DNA of 64,000 nucleotides, taken from Hysterangium stoloniferum (taxonomy: Eukaryota > Basidiomycota > Agaricomycetes > Hysterangiales > Hysterangiaceae). Of this stretch, positions 22,215-31,220 are shown piece after piece. The DNA is taken from NCBI GenBank assembly GCA_015178975.1, contig WHVD01000028.1, positions 372,001 to 436,000 of the forward strand. The letters are read 5' to 3'. The notes under the pieces were generated by a model. It was not told where the DNA came from, made no database searches, and saw only the letters and a program-made list of their open reading frames with translations. The translations under genes and the position numbers were made by a program. Positions within the stretch are counted from its first letter, which is position 1. Each line of letters starts with the position of its first letter.

Positions 22215-22469
22215 TGTTGAAATATATAGTCCCTAAGAAGAGCTCAGTCTCGTATAAGTATAACGGACTGAGGTTAAGCTATGTAGGTTATCCCTTTATC
22301 TATTCTACATAAACAAAAGGACCATGTGCTCATATGTGAGACGTGTGGATGAGTGGAGCCTGATCGTGACGACCGATCATGTTGTTACCACACCGGTATC
22401 ACCATTATTCAGACAGTCCCCAAATATGTTGACCCTGCCACATATATGCGGTGCCTTTTGTCTTCAACA
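22215..22469 (-). repeat. 3' LTR of copia B, 255 bp, with an internal 106-bp deletion
   Basis: TGTTGAA..TTCAACA ends. It lacks exactly one unit between two copies of CTCAGTCTCGTATAAGTATA..GACTGA (29 bp) that are both present in the other LTR, so length 255 vs 361 is explained by a 106-bp repeat-mediated deletion. Confidence 0.9.
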
Positions 22470-22483
22470 CTCCTCCTCACCGC
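22470..22483 (-). other. Polypurine tract of copia B
   Basis: On the minus strand GGTGAGGAGGAG directly precedes the 3' LTR start TGTTGAAG, the expected plus-strand priming site. Confidence 0.6.
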
Positions 22484-22506
22484 AGTACTCCTCCTGTATT
22501 CTATAC

Positions 22507-25500
22507 CTATTGTAGGCCTAGGAGTCCTCGAAGTCGCACAAATTGTGGGCTCTCTAGTGCCTTAGTGAATATGTCAGCCAGGTTGTTCTTAGTGTTTATG
22601 TACTTGAGTTTTAGTGCTTCGGACTCTACACATTCTCGAATAAAGTGGTATTTTATGTCGATGTGCTTGACTCGATCGTGTAGCAGTGGATCCTCTGAGA
22701 GGCAAATGGTGGCATTATTGTCACAATGGATTACTGTAGGGTCCCTAAAAGGGAGGTTAATACCAGAAAAGACTGACTGCAACCATGCATTTTCTTTTGC
22801 GGCAGTGAAGGCTGCGATGTACTCGGCTTCGCAGGAAGACGCAGCAACTGTTTTTTGTTTTCGGGCATTCCAAGACACGACGCCAGAGCCCAAGGAGAAT
22901 GCAAACCCCCCCACACTCCTACGTGTGTCGAGGCAGTTGGCCCAATCCGAATCACTGTGGCCCACCAGCTGTATGGGGGAAGGGCCCCTAAGGTGGAGTT
23001 GCATGGTCCGAGTGTCTTTGAGGTAGCGTATGACCCGAACGGCAGCATTCCAGTGTTCGTATGAGTAGCAGTCAAGGTACTGGGAGAGTTGCTGGACAGC
23101 ATAACAGATGTCGGGCTGGGTGGAAATAGCTAAATAGAGGAGGGACCCGACAAGAGAGCGATATGGGAGTTTAGAGAGGTGCTCCTGATCATCTGGGGGA
23201 AGGGCAGATCGAAGGACGCGCCGCAATTTCAGGCCAGGGACCATGGGGATGGAGAGAGGAGAAGAGTCAGACTGGCCAAACTGGGAAATAATCCGATTGA
23301 TAAGTGCAGTCTGGGAGAGTTTAACGGTGTGATTTGACCGGTCCCATTCAACCGCAATACCGACGACGAAACTGACTTCCCCGAGGTCAGAAATGGTCCA
23401 AGCTTCTCGCATCTGTGCTTTGAACCGTTCATTCTCGGCCTGGGAGGATGCAATGGACAAAACGTCGTCCACATGGACAGCAGCGATTATTGTGCCCTGC
23501 GAGGTGTGGCGGTAATATATACATGATTCACTGGACAATTGTGTGAACCCCCATTCCACCATCTTGTCATGCATGGTCCGATTCCAGATGCGGCCAGCTT
23601 GTTTCATGCCATACAAACCCCGGATAAGATGCCAAACCCAAGACTCCTTTCCTGCTTCTTCAAAGCCCGCTGGTTGATACATGTATTGAGTCTCATCGTC
23701 AGGGAGTAGGCCATATAGGAAAGCGGTCTTGACATCAATCTGTTGTGCATCCCAACCAAAATGTGCTGCGATATGCAGGAGAAGTCGCCACGACTCCATC
23801 CAAGCTGTAGGTGAGGTCGTTTTAGTGTAATCCCGGCCATGAACCTGCTCGTACCCCCGAAACACCAGCCTAGTCTTGCGCCAAGTCACCTCACCTAGGG
23901 CATTCCGTTTGACATGAAAAATGGGCTTGCCCTTATGGATCTTGGTGCCCGAGGGGACATCAGACAGTGGAACTAACCTGTATACTCCCATACTTTTCAG
24001 AGATGCAAGTTCCTCCTGGTAGCTGAGACGCCAAGCATCACCATGAGGTGAATCCCTGGCCTCCTCCCAGGTAAGTGGGTCCATCTCATAGGGCACTGAA
24101 CCACTAGAGATCGCAGCTAATACGTCCTCATGGGACTTGGCCAGCCCTTCCAGCTCCTCTGTGTCCTCGGGAATGTCAGCAATGTCTGCATGCAATTGCT
24201 GAAGAGCAAGGTGACGCTGTTCTTTCTGTGCACGCACATGGGCTGCACTGTCAATGGAGGCCTGGACAGCAGTAGCTACCCGGGAGGGGCGATCTGCAAT
24301 GCGCGTGGCTATGCGATTGGACTGACGGATGTCAATATCAGTGGGCACAGGGAGTGCTGGGACAGGAGGGACAGGGGGTATCGAATTGGTACCTGGGATA
24401 GGGAGAGCTGGTGGCACATTGGAGGTACTAGGTGTAGGAATGATCGGCTCAGAGTCATCCAACGGCAGTGGTGAGGGGTTCATATCATGAGTTAATGGGA
24501 TGTGCGGTGGTGGTAATGTACCATTAGAGCCCGGGCTTGGCCTAATGTGGCCATCGTGACTTTCAAGGAATTGCACGTGGTAAGAGACATAAATCAAATT
24601 TGTCTTTGGGTCGTAGCATCGATACGCCTTCATGTTGGGTTCGTATCCTAGAAGAATACATTCAATTGATCGCTCGTATACTTTGGGGTTATGTTTGCTG
24701 AGGATGAGGACGAATGCCCGACACCCTGCCTCCCGTAAATAAGTGACATCCGGTGACCGGCCATGCCAAAGTTCCCAAGGTGATCGTTTCTGAAGTTGAA
24801 CTGTAGTAGTTTTTGCGTGTACATGAGTCGCAGTAAGGTAAAATTCCTCCCAAAATTGGGCAGGTAAGCCAGCATATATACGCATAGTACGTGCCTTCCC
24901 CATTAAAGTACGGTGTATGCGCTCGACACGGCCTATATGCACAGATGTATAAGGTGCTGTGTATTCGTGCCGGGTCCCACGAGACTCGAGCCACTGTTGC
25001 ATTCGATTACTTTTTAATTCGCCATTGTCTGTCCTGTACACTCCGACTTTCAGGCCGGTCTCCACCTCCCGTGCACGTTCCCAGGTCTGGAGCACCGGAA
25101 AAGCATCACTTTTATGGGTTAGCGGGATTGACCAGGGGTAATGTGAGTAATCATCAATAATATTCATAATATATAATGATCCTGTGCGGGATGCAACATC
25201 ATTAGGACCTGCCAAATCCACCCAGACCTTTTCCAAGCGCCTTGTAGCCTTATGCCCATCCCCCTGTGCTCTCACCTTGGGTACAGAATTTTTGGTCTGC
25301 TTTCCGAGGATGCAAAAATCACACTTGGGTGGATGCTGGTGAGTGGAGAGTGGCACACCTTTGATGAGACCATTTTTGACCATATCCAGGATGGATTGAT
25401 AATTCGCATGACCCAAACGACGGTGCCATGTGGCAAGATCAGGATGACCATGGGAGAAGAAAACCTGGTCAGAGGCAGTAGACTGTAATGTTAAGGAATA

Positions 25501-26271
25501 TAAGTTCCTGTGGGGAAGTAGTGAGCCTTGCGCAATGGTTGCACCAGAAGGACTCGTGAGCCAGCATGAGGAATGACTGAAATGAGCAGTCACGTTGGAA
25601 TCTCTAGTGATACACCTAACAGAGATAAGTCGAACGGATGCAGTAGGGATGTAAAGAACATCACGGAGAATAATGTGGGTCCCATTCTCAATGCGAAGGC
25701 GAACATCGCCCAATCCGATAGCCATGACCGATGACCCCCCCAGGCCTGTGACAGGGTGTGGGGATATGGTGCGTAAGGAGATAAAGTCGGTATGGTCTGG
25801 TGATACATGTATACTGGCACCTGTATCAAGCCAGAAGGGGTGTGGAACGGGAGGTGAGCCGAGAAGGGGAGGGGCCGATGTGGCCAGCACTGATGTGGCC
25901 AGCGCCGATGTGCCCACTGGAGAACTATGTAGGTTCCAATTTACGGTGACATGTGGGTTATCATCGGTGGCTATCCATCCAGAATATTCAGCCTGATCAG
26001 AAGGCGTCATCACCATGGCAGGCTCTTCAATCACGGTACCAGCGAAAGCTGCATCATTTGGTAGGGGCGTGTCCATATATGCAGTAAAGACTTGACCGTT
26101 CGCACCCATGATGCTGATGGGGAACTTACCTGCAGGTGCAGGTGTAGAATTTCCGGATTTCTTAGCTTCCAGATCCCTGTGCCAGGCAGCTTTGCCTTCT
26201 TCGATGCTTTTGCCAGCCATCCCCCCCCAGCTGAAATACAGTACGTGATCGTGTGTCCCTGTTTGCGGCAA
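22507..26271 (-). CDS. Copia Pol polyprotein (protease-integrase-RT-RNase H), 1254 codons
   Basis: Uninterrupted frame; its true N-terminus comes from fusion with Gag. Domains (residue numbers in this frame): aspartic protease WLDTGAS at 148-154; integrase zinc motif H283/H288/C317/C320 (WHRRLGHAN .. CDFCILGK); integrase core D352 (VDLAGP), D415 (RTDNGE), E450 (GRVERIHRT); proline-rich linker about 585-645; reverse transcriptase from about 730, with IDVKTAFLYG (D846) and HVDDV (933-937, in place of the usual YVDD); RNase H from about 1103 (HSDSDWANCLDTRRSVGG, SSCEAEYIA, VKHIDIKYHFIRE); end ADIFTKAL. It copies genomic RNA and integrates the cDNA. Codon-level integrity and near-identical LTRs suggest recent activity. 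The domain order PR-IN-RT-RH defines copia rather than gypsy. Confidence 0.95.
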   Translation of the reverse strand: MPQTGTHDHVLYFSWGGMAGKSIEEGKAAWHRDLEAKKSGNSTPAPAGKFPISIMGANGQVFTAYMDTPLPNDAAFAGTVIEEPAMVMTPSDQAEYSGWIATDDNPHVTVNWNLHSSPVGTSALATSVLATSAPPLLGSPPVPHPFWLDTGASIHVSPDHTDFISLRTISPHPVTGLGGSSVMAIGLGDVRLRIENGTHIILRDVLYIPTASVRLISVRCITRDSNVTAHFSHSSCWLTSPSGATIAQGSLLPHRNLYSLTLQSTASDQVFFSHGHPDLATWHRRLGHANYQSILDMVKNGLIKGVPLSTHQHPPKCDFCILGKQTKNSVPKVRAQGDGHKATRRLEKVWVDLAGPNDVASRTGSLYIMNIIDDYSHYPWSIPLTHKSDAFPVLQTWERAREVETGLKVGVYRTDNGELKSNRMQQWLESRGTRHEYTAPYTSVHIGRVERIHRTLMGKARTMRIYAGLPAQFWEEFYLTATHVHAKTTTVQLQKRSPWELWHGRSPDVTYLREAGCRAFVLILSKHNPKVYERSIECILLGYEPNMKAYRCYDPKTNLIYVSYHVQFLESHDGHIRPSPGSNGTLPPPHIPLTHDMNPSPLPLDDSEPIIPTPSTSNVPPALPIPGTNSIPPVPPVPALPVPTDIDIRQSNRIATRIADRPSRVATAVQASIDSAAHVRAQKEQRHLALQQLHADIADIPEDTEELEGLAKSHEDVLAAISSGSVPYEMDPLTWEEARDSPHGDAWRLSYQEELASLKSMGVYRLVPLSDVPSGTKIHKGKPIFHVKRNALGEVTWRKTRLVFRGYEQVHGRDYTKTTSPTAWMESWRLLLHIAAHFGWDAQQIDVKTAFLYGLLPDDETQYMYQPAGFEEAGKESWVWHLIRGLYGMKQAGRIWNRTMHDKMVEWGFTQLSSESCIYYRHTSQGTIIAAVHVDDVLSIASSQAENERFKAQMREAWTISDLGEVSFVVGIAVEWDRSNHTVKLSQTALINRIISQFGQSDSSPLSIPMVPGLKLRRVLRSALPPDDQEHLSKLPYRSLVGSLLYLAISTQPDICYAVQQLSQYLDCYSYEHWNAAVRVIRYLKDTRTMQLHLRGPSPIQLVGHSDSDWANCLDTRRSVGGFAFSLGSGVVSWNARKQKTVAASSCEAEYIAAFTAAKENAWLQSVFSGINLPFRDPTVIHCDNNATICLSEDPLLHDRVKHIDIKYHFIRECVESEALKLKYINTKNNLADIFTKALESPQFVRLRGLLGLQ

Positions 26272-26993
26272 TTCGGGTTGCTACAGGTAACAACAGGACG
26301 TTTCGGGGAAGCGGATTGTGTTGAAAGGGCGATGGTGTCCACAGGCACAGTACGCTGGGTATCAGATTCAAGAAGGTGCTGCTCATTTTCGAGCAAGAGG
26401 ATAATGCGAGCGGAAGTGTAAGGGGTAGATGCAGAGGACTCAGAAAGGTCTCGTGTGATCAAGGAGCGTAAATGGGGAAAATCCCCAAGGGAGTTCAATA
26501 AGGCAATGCACTTAAAAAGGTCCTCAGTGAGCTGGCCCATCTCGAATGCACGGGAGATGGCATGGCATATTTGAGAGGCGGTAGTAGAGAGAGAGATCGA
26601 CTTGGAACACTGGAGAGTGAGGGCCTCCTGGATCAGTTGCACCTGGCGAATGGGCCCCTCAGTCCGATGGCAAAGCAGAAGGGCGTCCCAACAGGTCTTC
26701 GCACCCTGAATGGGCTCGGCGAAGTCCCACTCAGCCCTGGACAGGGTCGAGAGGATCAAGGCATGGGTGAGGCCATCATTTGCAGCCCAGTTCTGCATAG
26801 CAAGAGGATCGGAAGATACTGGGGAGGGGGCGGTGCCAAGGGCATAGGAAATGAGGCCAGTGACCGTGAGGTAGTGCCGAGCACTGCGGTACCATTCAGA
26901 GTAGTTTCCCAAATCCTTATCGAGCTTAGTATCTGCATAAACAACAGACATGCGCAACAGAGGGATGGATGGGGTAGAGGCCGGCATAGACAT
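26031..26993 (-). CDS. Copia B Gag with CCHC zinc knuckle
   Basis: The first ATG after the primer-binding site is at 26993. The frame is open to a stop at 26031. An N-terminal Gag domain (LGNYSEWYRSARHYLTV) is followed by a helical middle and the zinc knuckle CSNPNCRKQGHTITYC (about 26245-26290). Directly after the knuckle the sequence is a run of eight G on the coding strand (26221-26228). The Gag frame there reads AGGGWLAK; the Pol frame reads WGGMAGKS and carries the family-like continuation. Residues after the run in this frame are therefore probably not used. Gag forms the virus-like particle. Confidence 0.8.
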   Translation of the reverse strand: MSMPASTPSIPLLRMSVVYADTKLDKDLGNYSEWYRSARHYLTVTGLISYALGTAPSPVSSDPLAMQNWAANDGLTHALILSTLSRAEWDFAEPIQGAKTCWDALLLCHRTEGPIRQVQLIQEALTLQCSKSISLSTTASQICHAISRAFEMGQLTEDLFKCIALLNSLGDFPHLRSLITRDLSESSASTPYTSARIILLLENEQHLLESDTQRTVPVDTIALSTQSASPKRPVVTCSNPNCRKQGHTITYCISAGGGWLAKASKKAKLPGTGIWKLRNPEILHLHLQVSSPSASWVRTVKSLLHIWTRPYQMMQLSLVP

Positions 26994-27036
26994 GGCGGCG
27001 GGAAAAAAATTGGGTAAGTGTCTCAGTAGGGACAAA

Positions 27037-27047
27037 GGCCCATAACC
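27037..27047 (-). other. Primer-binding site of copia B (half-tRNA iMet type)
   Basis: On the minus strand GGTTATGGGCC immediately follows the 5' LTR end TTGAACA. Its complement GGCCCATAACC contains the CAT anticodon loop of initiator tRNA-Met, the primer used by Drosophila copia. The same site occurs at 41577 and 62517. Confidence 0.75.
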
Positions 27048-27408
27048 TGTTCAAATATATAGTCCCTAAGAAGAGCTCAGTCTCGTATAAGTATAACGGA
27101 CTGATATAATGTGTACCTAAGAAGAGCTATTGTATACAGTAAGCGCATATACTAAGAGAGAAAGGATCGTTCTGTGCTCACCTCAGTCTCGTATAAGTAT
27201 AACGGACTGAGGTTAAGCTATGTAGGTTATCCCTTTATATATTCTACATAAACAAAAGGACCATGTGCTCATATGTGAGACATGTAGATGAGTGGAGCCT
27301 GATTGTGATGACCGATCATGTTGTTACCACACTGGTATCACCATTATTCAGACAGTCCCCAAATATGTTGACCCTGCCACATATATGCGGTGCCTTTTGT
27401 CTTCAACA
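27048..27408 (-). repeat. 5' LTR of copia B (361 bp)
   Basis: Ends TGTTGAAG and TTTGAACA on the coding strand. It contains both copies of the 29-bp direct repeat 106 bp apart. It shows four CpG to TpG/CpA differences relative to the other LTR. Confidence 0.92.
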
Positions 27409-27771
27409 CCACCCTCTCCCATAACACCAGTATCCCTTAGCCTCCTCTTTTCATAGTCCCACAAGTGTTCAATGGGGTTGAGGTCTGGAGACTGTGCTGG
27501 CCATTGGAGAACATTGAAATCATTATCTTGAAACCAAGTCTGGGCCTTCTTGCAGGTATGTTCAAGGTCATGATCTTGCTGAAAGATGACATCACCCACA
27601 TATTTTCTATAATAGCTGAAGCTGGCTTGAAGGTCCTTCTCTATAATCTTAAGATAAAGGTCCCCATCCATCCTCTCATCTATCTTGAAAGAATACCCAG
27701 GTCCTTCCCACAGCATGTAGCCCATAACATCACAAATCCTTCTCCAAACCTCACAAAAAATCCCTTTCAAT

Positions 27772-27945
27772 AAGTCTCCTATATATAAATATTTGTAGTA
27801 TTTCCATATTTGGAACTTATGTAATGGCACTATATTTCCATAATATAGATATGATAGAGCATATTCACAAATATCTTTGATATTTTTGCATTTTCATTCT
27901 CTGAGTTATCAGGGATGTAAATCTGAAGTACCAAACATTAGAAGG
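27772..27945. mobile_element. MITE-like insertion inside the Tc1 transposase
   Basis: Closely resembles the interior of the Tc1 terminal arms (ATTTCCATATTTGGA .. ATATGATAGAGCATATTCAC .. GAGTTATCAGGGAT). The same block interrupts the other Tc1 copy at 41205-41375 at the same codon region, so it arose once and spread with the host element. Confidence 0.65.
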
Positions 27946-28640
27946 GTTATTGAGGCATTCCCAACCATATTAAGACTATTGTACACAGTTTGGGTGCAGA
28001 TGAACTGGTTGGTGACACTCCTAAGAGCTTTGGCCACATCAAAAGCAGTGTCAGCCTTCCCAGAGCTGATGAGGTGCTGTGCATAGTGAATGTTGGTAGG
28101 GGAAAGCTTTGGGGGACGACCACCAATGGACTTAGGGAGATGAGAACAATGCTTAGAATGAAGCTTTGAGACTGTGCCAATGCTATGACCAGTAGAAACT
28201 GCAATGTGGCTAGCTGAATGACCAGCATCAAGCAGTGAGAGGATATGATTCTGGCTGGCAAGAGACAAAGTGCGCATCTTGGGAATTGGGGTATTACTAG
28301 TTGCTAAAGGTGATATATTTATACTCCAGTACAACATGGTCATGTGACATCACGTGATTTTGTTGATATGAACCTAATTGGAGGTAAACAATCAACAAGG
28401 TCACATGACTATAAGCATTTATAGTCATAAAGTTGCCAGCAAAAAAACCCTTTGCATGAGTCTCTTGTATATAAATATTTCCATATTTGGAGCTTATGTA
28501 ATGGCACCATACTTCCATAATCTAGATATGATAGAGCATATTCACAAATATTCTTGATATTTTTGCATTTTTATTCTTTGAGTTATCAGGGATATAGGTC
28601 TGAAGTACAAAACATGTGAAGGGTTTTTTGAGTCACTGTA

Positions 28641-30240
28641 CATATGTCCATGAAAATGTCAAGTGCACTCTGTGAGTTATCTTGCCTGTCCCCAAATACT
28701 AACCATTGATCTCTTGTCCCTTTCAGATATCTAAAGATTCTTTGCACAACTTCCCAATGTGGCTGGCCTGGATTTTGTATAAATTGCATGAAAAGGGAGA
28801 TGGCAAACATTATGTCTGGGTGGGTACTGAGTGCCATGTACATCAGGGATCCTATTGCCTCATGGTAGGGTATGTTATGCATGTCTTCAAACTGACAGGG
28901 TGTACTAGGTGACTGTGACATGGAGAGGCATTGATGGGGATTGAGGGGGGTAGTCAATGACTTTGCATCTCATAATCCAAATCATGCAACAATCTTGTCA
29001 ATATATGTGTGCTGCAAGAATGAGATTGTGTGTGTTGGACAATCACATTTGACTTCAATCCACAGGAGCCATTTAAGTCTAAGTATTTTATTTTGACCTC
29101 TTGTTGCAGCTCATCCATGAATTTCAGAATGATCACCTTTGAATTCCCTGCTATAGCCATATTGTCAACATCAACTACAGTGACTTTGGCCTGTGACAAA
29201 CCTTGCATGGTGAATCTAGATTTGCATTTGGTAATTTCACCTTTTGGCCTGTGTTTATACAGCAGAGTGATCTTGCTATCCCTAGCATTCACATTTTTTG
29301 GCAGTTCTATGAGTTCTTAAATACTGTATTTTGCCTCTTTAACATTTGCTGCTGATTTGTCAAATTCTTGCATTGCAGCTGTCATGGTGGTTTCATATGA
29401 CATTGAAACTGTTGGTAACATCTCATTGGGATTTCCATTTTGTGCATTTTGCACAATGTTCTGAGTGTCCAGGGGTCCCTTCCCCTCCCTCAATTGGTAT
29501 GTCATTCAAAATGACTGTTGATCCACTGTTTCTATTGATGGTGGTGAGGTGACTTGTGATTTGACATTGCCAATTATAAACATCAGTTTCCATGTGCTTA
29601 AATGAACTTGTTTCCCACAATAAAGTGGGTCTGGTGAATATTGTCATTAATGCAAAATCCATACTCGACATGATGTTCACATTCTTGCCCATGTTGCCAT
29701 TCACATTATCATGCCTTTTTGTCATGCCTTTTCTTTGGTTTGTGACAGTCAGCTGCAAAATGGCCCTTTCTTCCACAGTTCCAGCATTTGATGTTCTCAG
29801 TGGATCTTTGTGGCCTTTCACTATCTCTCAGCTTGCTGCAGGCCTTTGAGGTAGCCATTGCCATCTCAGATGCTTTTGACTTCTTTTCATCTATGGGAAG
29901 TCATTTGTATTCTTCAATTATGGCATTGACAATCTTTACTAGTTCTAGAGCTGTAGCCGAGAACGTTACTGACATCAATATAATGCTGATTAACAGATGG
30001 TATGACTTTGGTAGTGATCCAAGGATAATGGTAATCAAATTGTCATTTGAGAGTCCAGCACATCCCAAACTTCTTTCATGGCTCAAAACATCTAAATTTC
30101 AATCTGAAGGCTCAGTGTGATATGTAGATGTGAATACTTGTGTTTTGATACATGCCCTGTACTGTTCAAATTTGTCCTGTCATTGCTCCACAGCTTTGAC
30201 CTTGGCCCAATCATCTTCCATTATTATGTACTTCACTCCA
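28641..30240 (-). pseudogene. Old copia element (A), gag to RT/RNase H relic right of the Tc1 insertion
   Basis: From 30240 downward on the minus strand: Gag (FGVKYIMMEDDWAKVKAVEQ; SNDNLITIILGSLPKSY), zinc knuckle CWNCGRKGHFAADC near 29775, then a linker. Next is an RT fragment (KHRPKGEITKCKSRFTMQGL, 28954-29292) fused by deletion to VDVDNMAIAGNSK, where copia RT has the V-D-D site. Then YHEAIGSLMYMALSTHPDIM and IFRYLKGTRDQWLVFGD (28641-28930), the RT-RNase H connection. The integrase is deleted and frames are broken. The RNase H continues at 21573-21857 across the Tc1 insertion. No LTRs are identified. Confidence 0.75.
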
Positions 30241-30373
30241 AAAGTTGGCAGCAGTCACAGCCCCCTCACACTTCCCTCAAGGTGATTTTTTAGACCTCTA
30301 CAGTGCTGAGTACCATCGACATCTAATTCTTCCAGGTAACCCAGTTAGACCTATCTCAGTCAAGGCAGCAGGA

Positions 30374-31110
30374 TGTTACGACTGTGTCGCAACCCTATCG
30401 GTCCCGAGGTTATTGCCACTTATCAACGATTCAAGTTGCTGTTCGAGTCACCATGTCGGAAACCCTCGGCCCTGAAGCTGATGTATGTTTTCACGATGAT
30501 CAAACTCTGTTTATGCCCACGTCAAAATAACTCGTATTGTCTGGTTAAACTTTTGATACGTCCCTTTTATTATGTTGATCTGTTCAATCTTATGTTTCAC
30601 ATACGTCTGTCTATATTTGTAGTCCTTGAACTATTTCCTTTTATCGTAATCCCGCTCTCGGTTATCATCGGTCTCCGAACTAATCATAAACTTCCCGTTC
30701 CTGGTCAAGCTTATTGCTAATACCATTTTCTGCCCTTCTCCCCGTTAGTATTTTCTAGGTGCCTGTTACTTGTATATGAACCCACTGTAGTTGTAGTTAC
30801 TAGGGAATCAGAATATTGACTCAGAACACCCTCATACATCTGTAACAGTCTCATACTAAGAATCCCCCCATCCACCTTCGCGTGCACTCGCCCACTCCCG
30901 GCTCCAACCCCCCTTGGCCCAACACTCGACTCGTCCTTCGGTTCTGATCGGTATCTCACCGAAAGGAACTCATTAGGATTAGTCTTCGCCTGTCCGAAAT
31001 CTAAGGACACCATACGGATATTTGTGAGGGCGCAGCACATAAGCTGAAGCCAAGTCCTTCCGATTGGTCCCTGTCGGCCACCAACATTAGTCAGTTTTCA
31101 ATTCTTAACA
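30374..31110 (+). mobile_element. Solo LTR, family 2 (737 bp), target duplication CAGGA
   Basis: TGTTACGACTGTGTCGC .. AATTCTTAACA with CAGGA at 30369-30373 and 31111-31115. It is the inverted counterpart of 8418-9162 and is CpG-richer than that copy. A truncated relative is at 55219. It contains GCTGAAGCCAAGTCC, the motif shared by all LTR families of this window. Confidence 0.9.
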
Positions 31111-31112
31111 CA

Positions 31113-31220
31113 GGAGCTGACTGCACAGTGGCAGAGCTTAAAAGGAGAAAACACCCCCATTACAAAGAGCATGGACTGATGAAATTAGTCTATTCCATCT
31201 TTCTCTCTGTCCATGTTTGA
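31113..31220 (+). repeat. About 100-bp direct repeat, copy 1
   Basis: GGAGCTGACTGCACAGTGG .. ATTACAAAGAGCATG .. ATGAAATTAGTC recurs at 31743-31855 with several substitutions. The copy starts at the right flank of the solo LTR. Origin unknown. Confidence 0.6.

Larger units (their letters stand above)
22215..27408 (-). mobile_element. Full-length Ty1/copia retrotransposon (B), 5.2 kb, target duplication CCACC
   Basis: LTRs at 22215-22469 and 27048-27408, exact CCACC at 22210-22214 and 27409-27413, primer-binding site, gag, pol and a polypurine tract are all present in order on the minus strand. Apart from one frame change between gag and pol, the coding region is open. LTR divergence is low: seven substitutions, four of them CpG changes. 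It is the youngest identifiable element here. It lies in the transposase gene of the Tc1 element, between codons near the C-terminus. Confidence 0.93.
22097..28280 (-). pseudogene. Tc1-type transposase, split by copia and MITE-like insertions
   Basis: The N-terminal block from about 28280 (MRTLSLASQNHILSLLDAGH .. HIAVSTGHSIGTVSKL .. GGRPPKLSP) is a Tc1 helix-turn-helix with the GRPP linker. After a MITE-like block (27772-27945) comes DERMDGDLYLKIIEKDLQAS, DVIFQQDHDLEHTCKKA with the second catalytic Asp, and WPAQSPDLNPIEHLWD with the third acidic position, Glu or Asp in the family. The frame reaches the copia insertion at 27409 and continues at 22214 as VEEEWNKIDAEVCQNLIESM..KGGYTKY and a stop (about 22097). 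The stretch with the first catalytic Asp (WSDETK region) is missing, so this copy is inactive even without the copia. The copy at 40470-41410 has the same internal structure. Confidence 0.75.
21860..28638 (-). mobile_element. Tc1-type transposon with about 208-bp TIRs, carrying a nested copia element
   Basis: Left end CAGTGACTCAAAAAACCC (21860) and right end GGGTTTTTTGAGTCACTG (to 28638) are flanked by TA (21858-21859 and 28639-28640), as expected for Tc1/mariner. The arms, about 21860-22070 and 28437-28638, are inverted copies. The minus-strand transposase is split three ways: N-terminus at 27950-28280, C-terminal catalytic part at 27409-27770, and last residues at 22097-22214. The separators are a MITE-like insertion and the copia element 22215-27408. 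The total is 6.8 kb, or about 1.6 kb without the copia. Confidence 0.85.

Noticed and set aside
22451..23026. 191-codon plus-strand frame opposite copia pol
   Set aside because: Antisense shadow of the intact pol reading frame.
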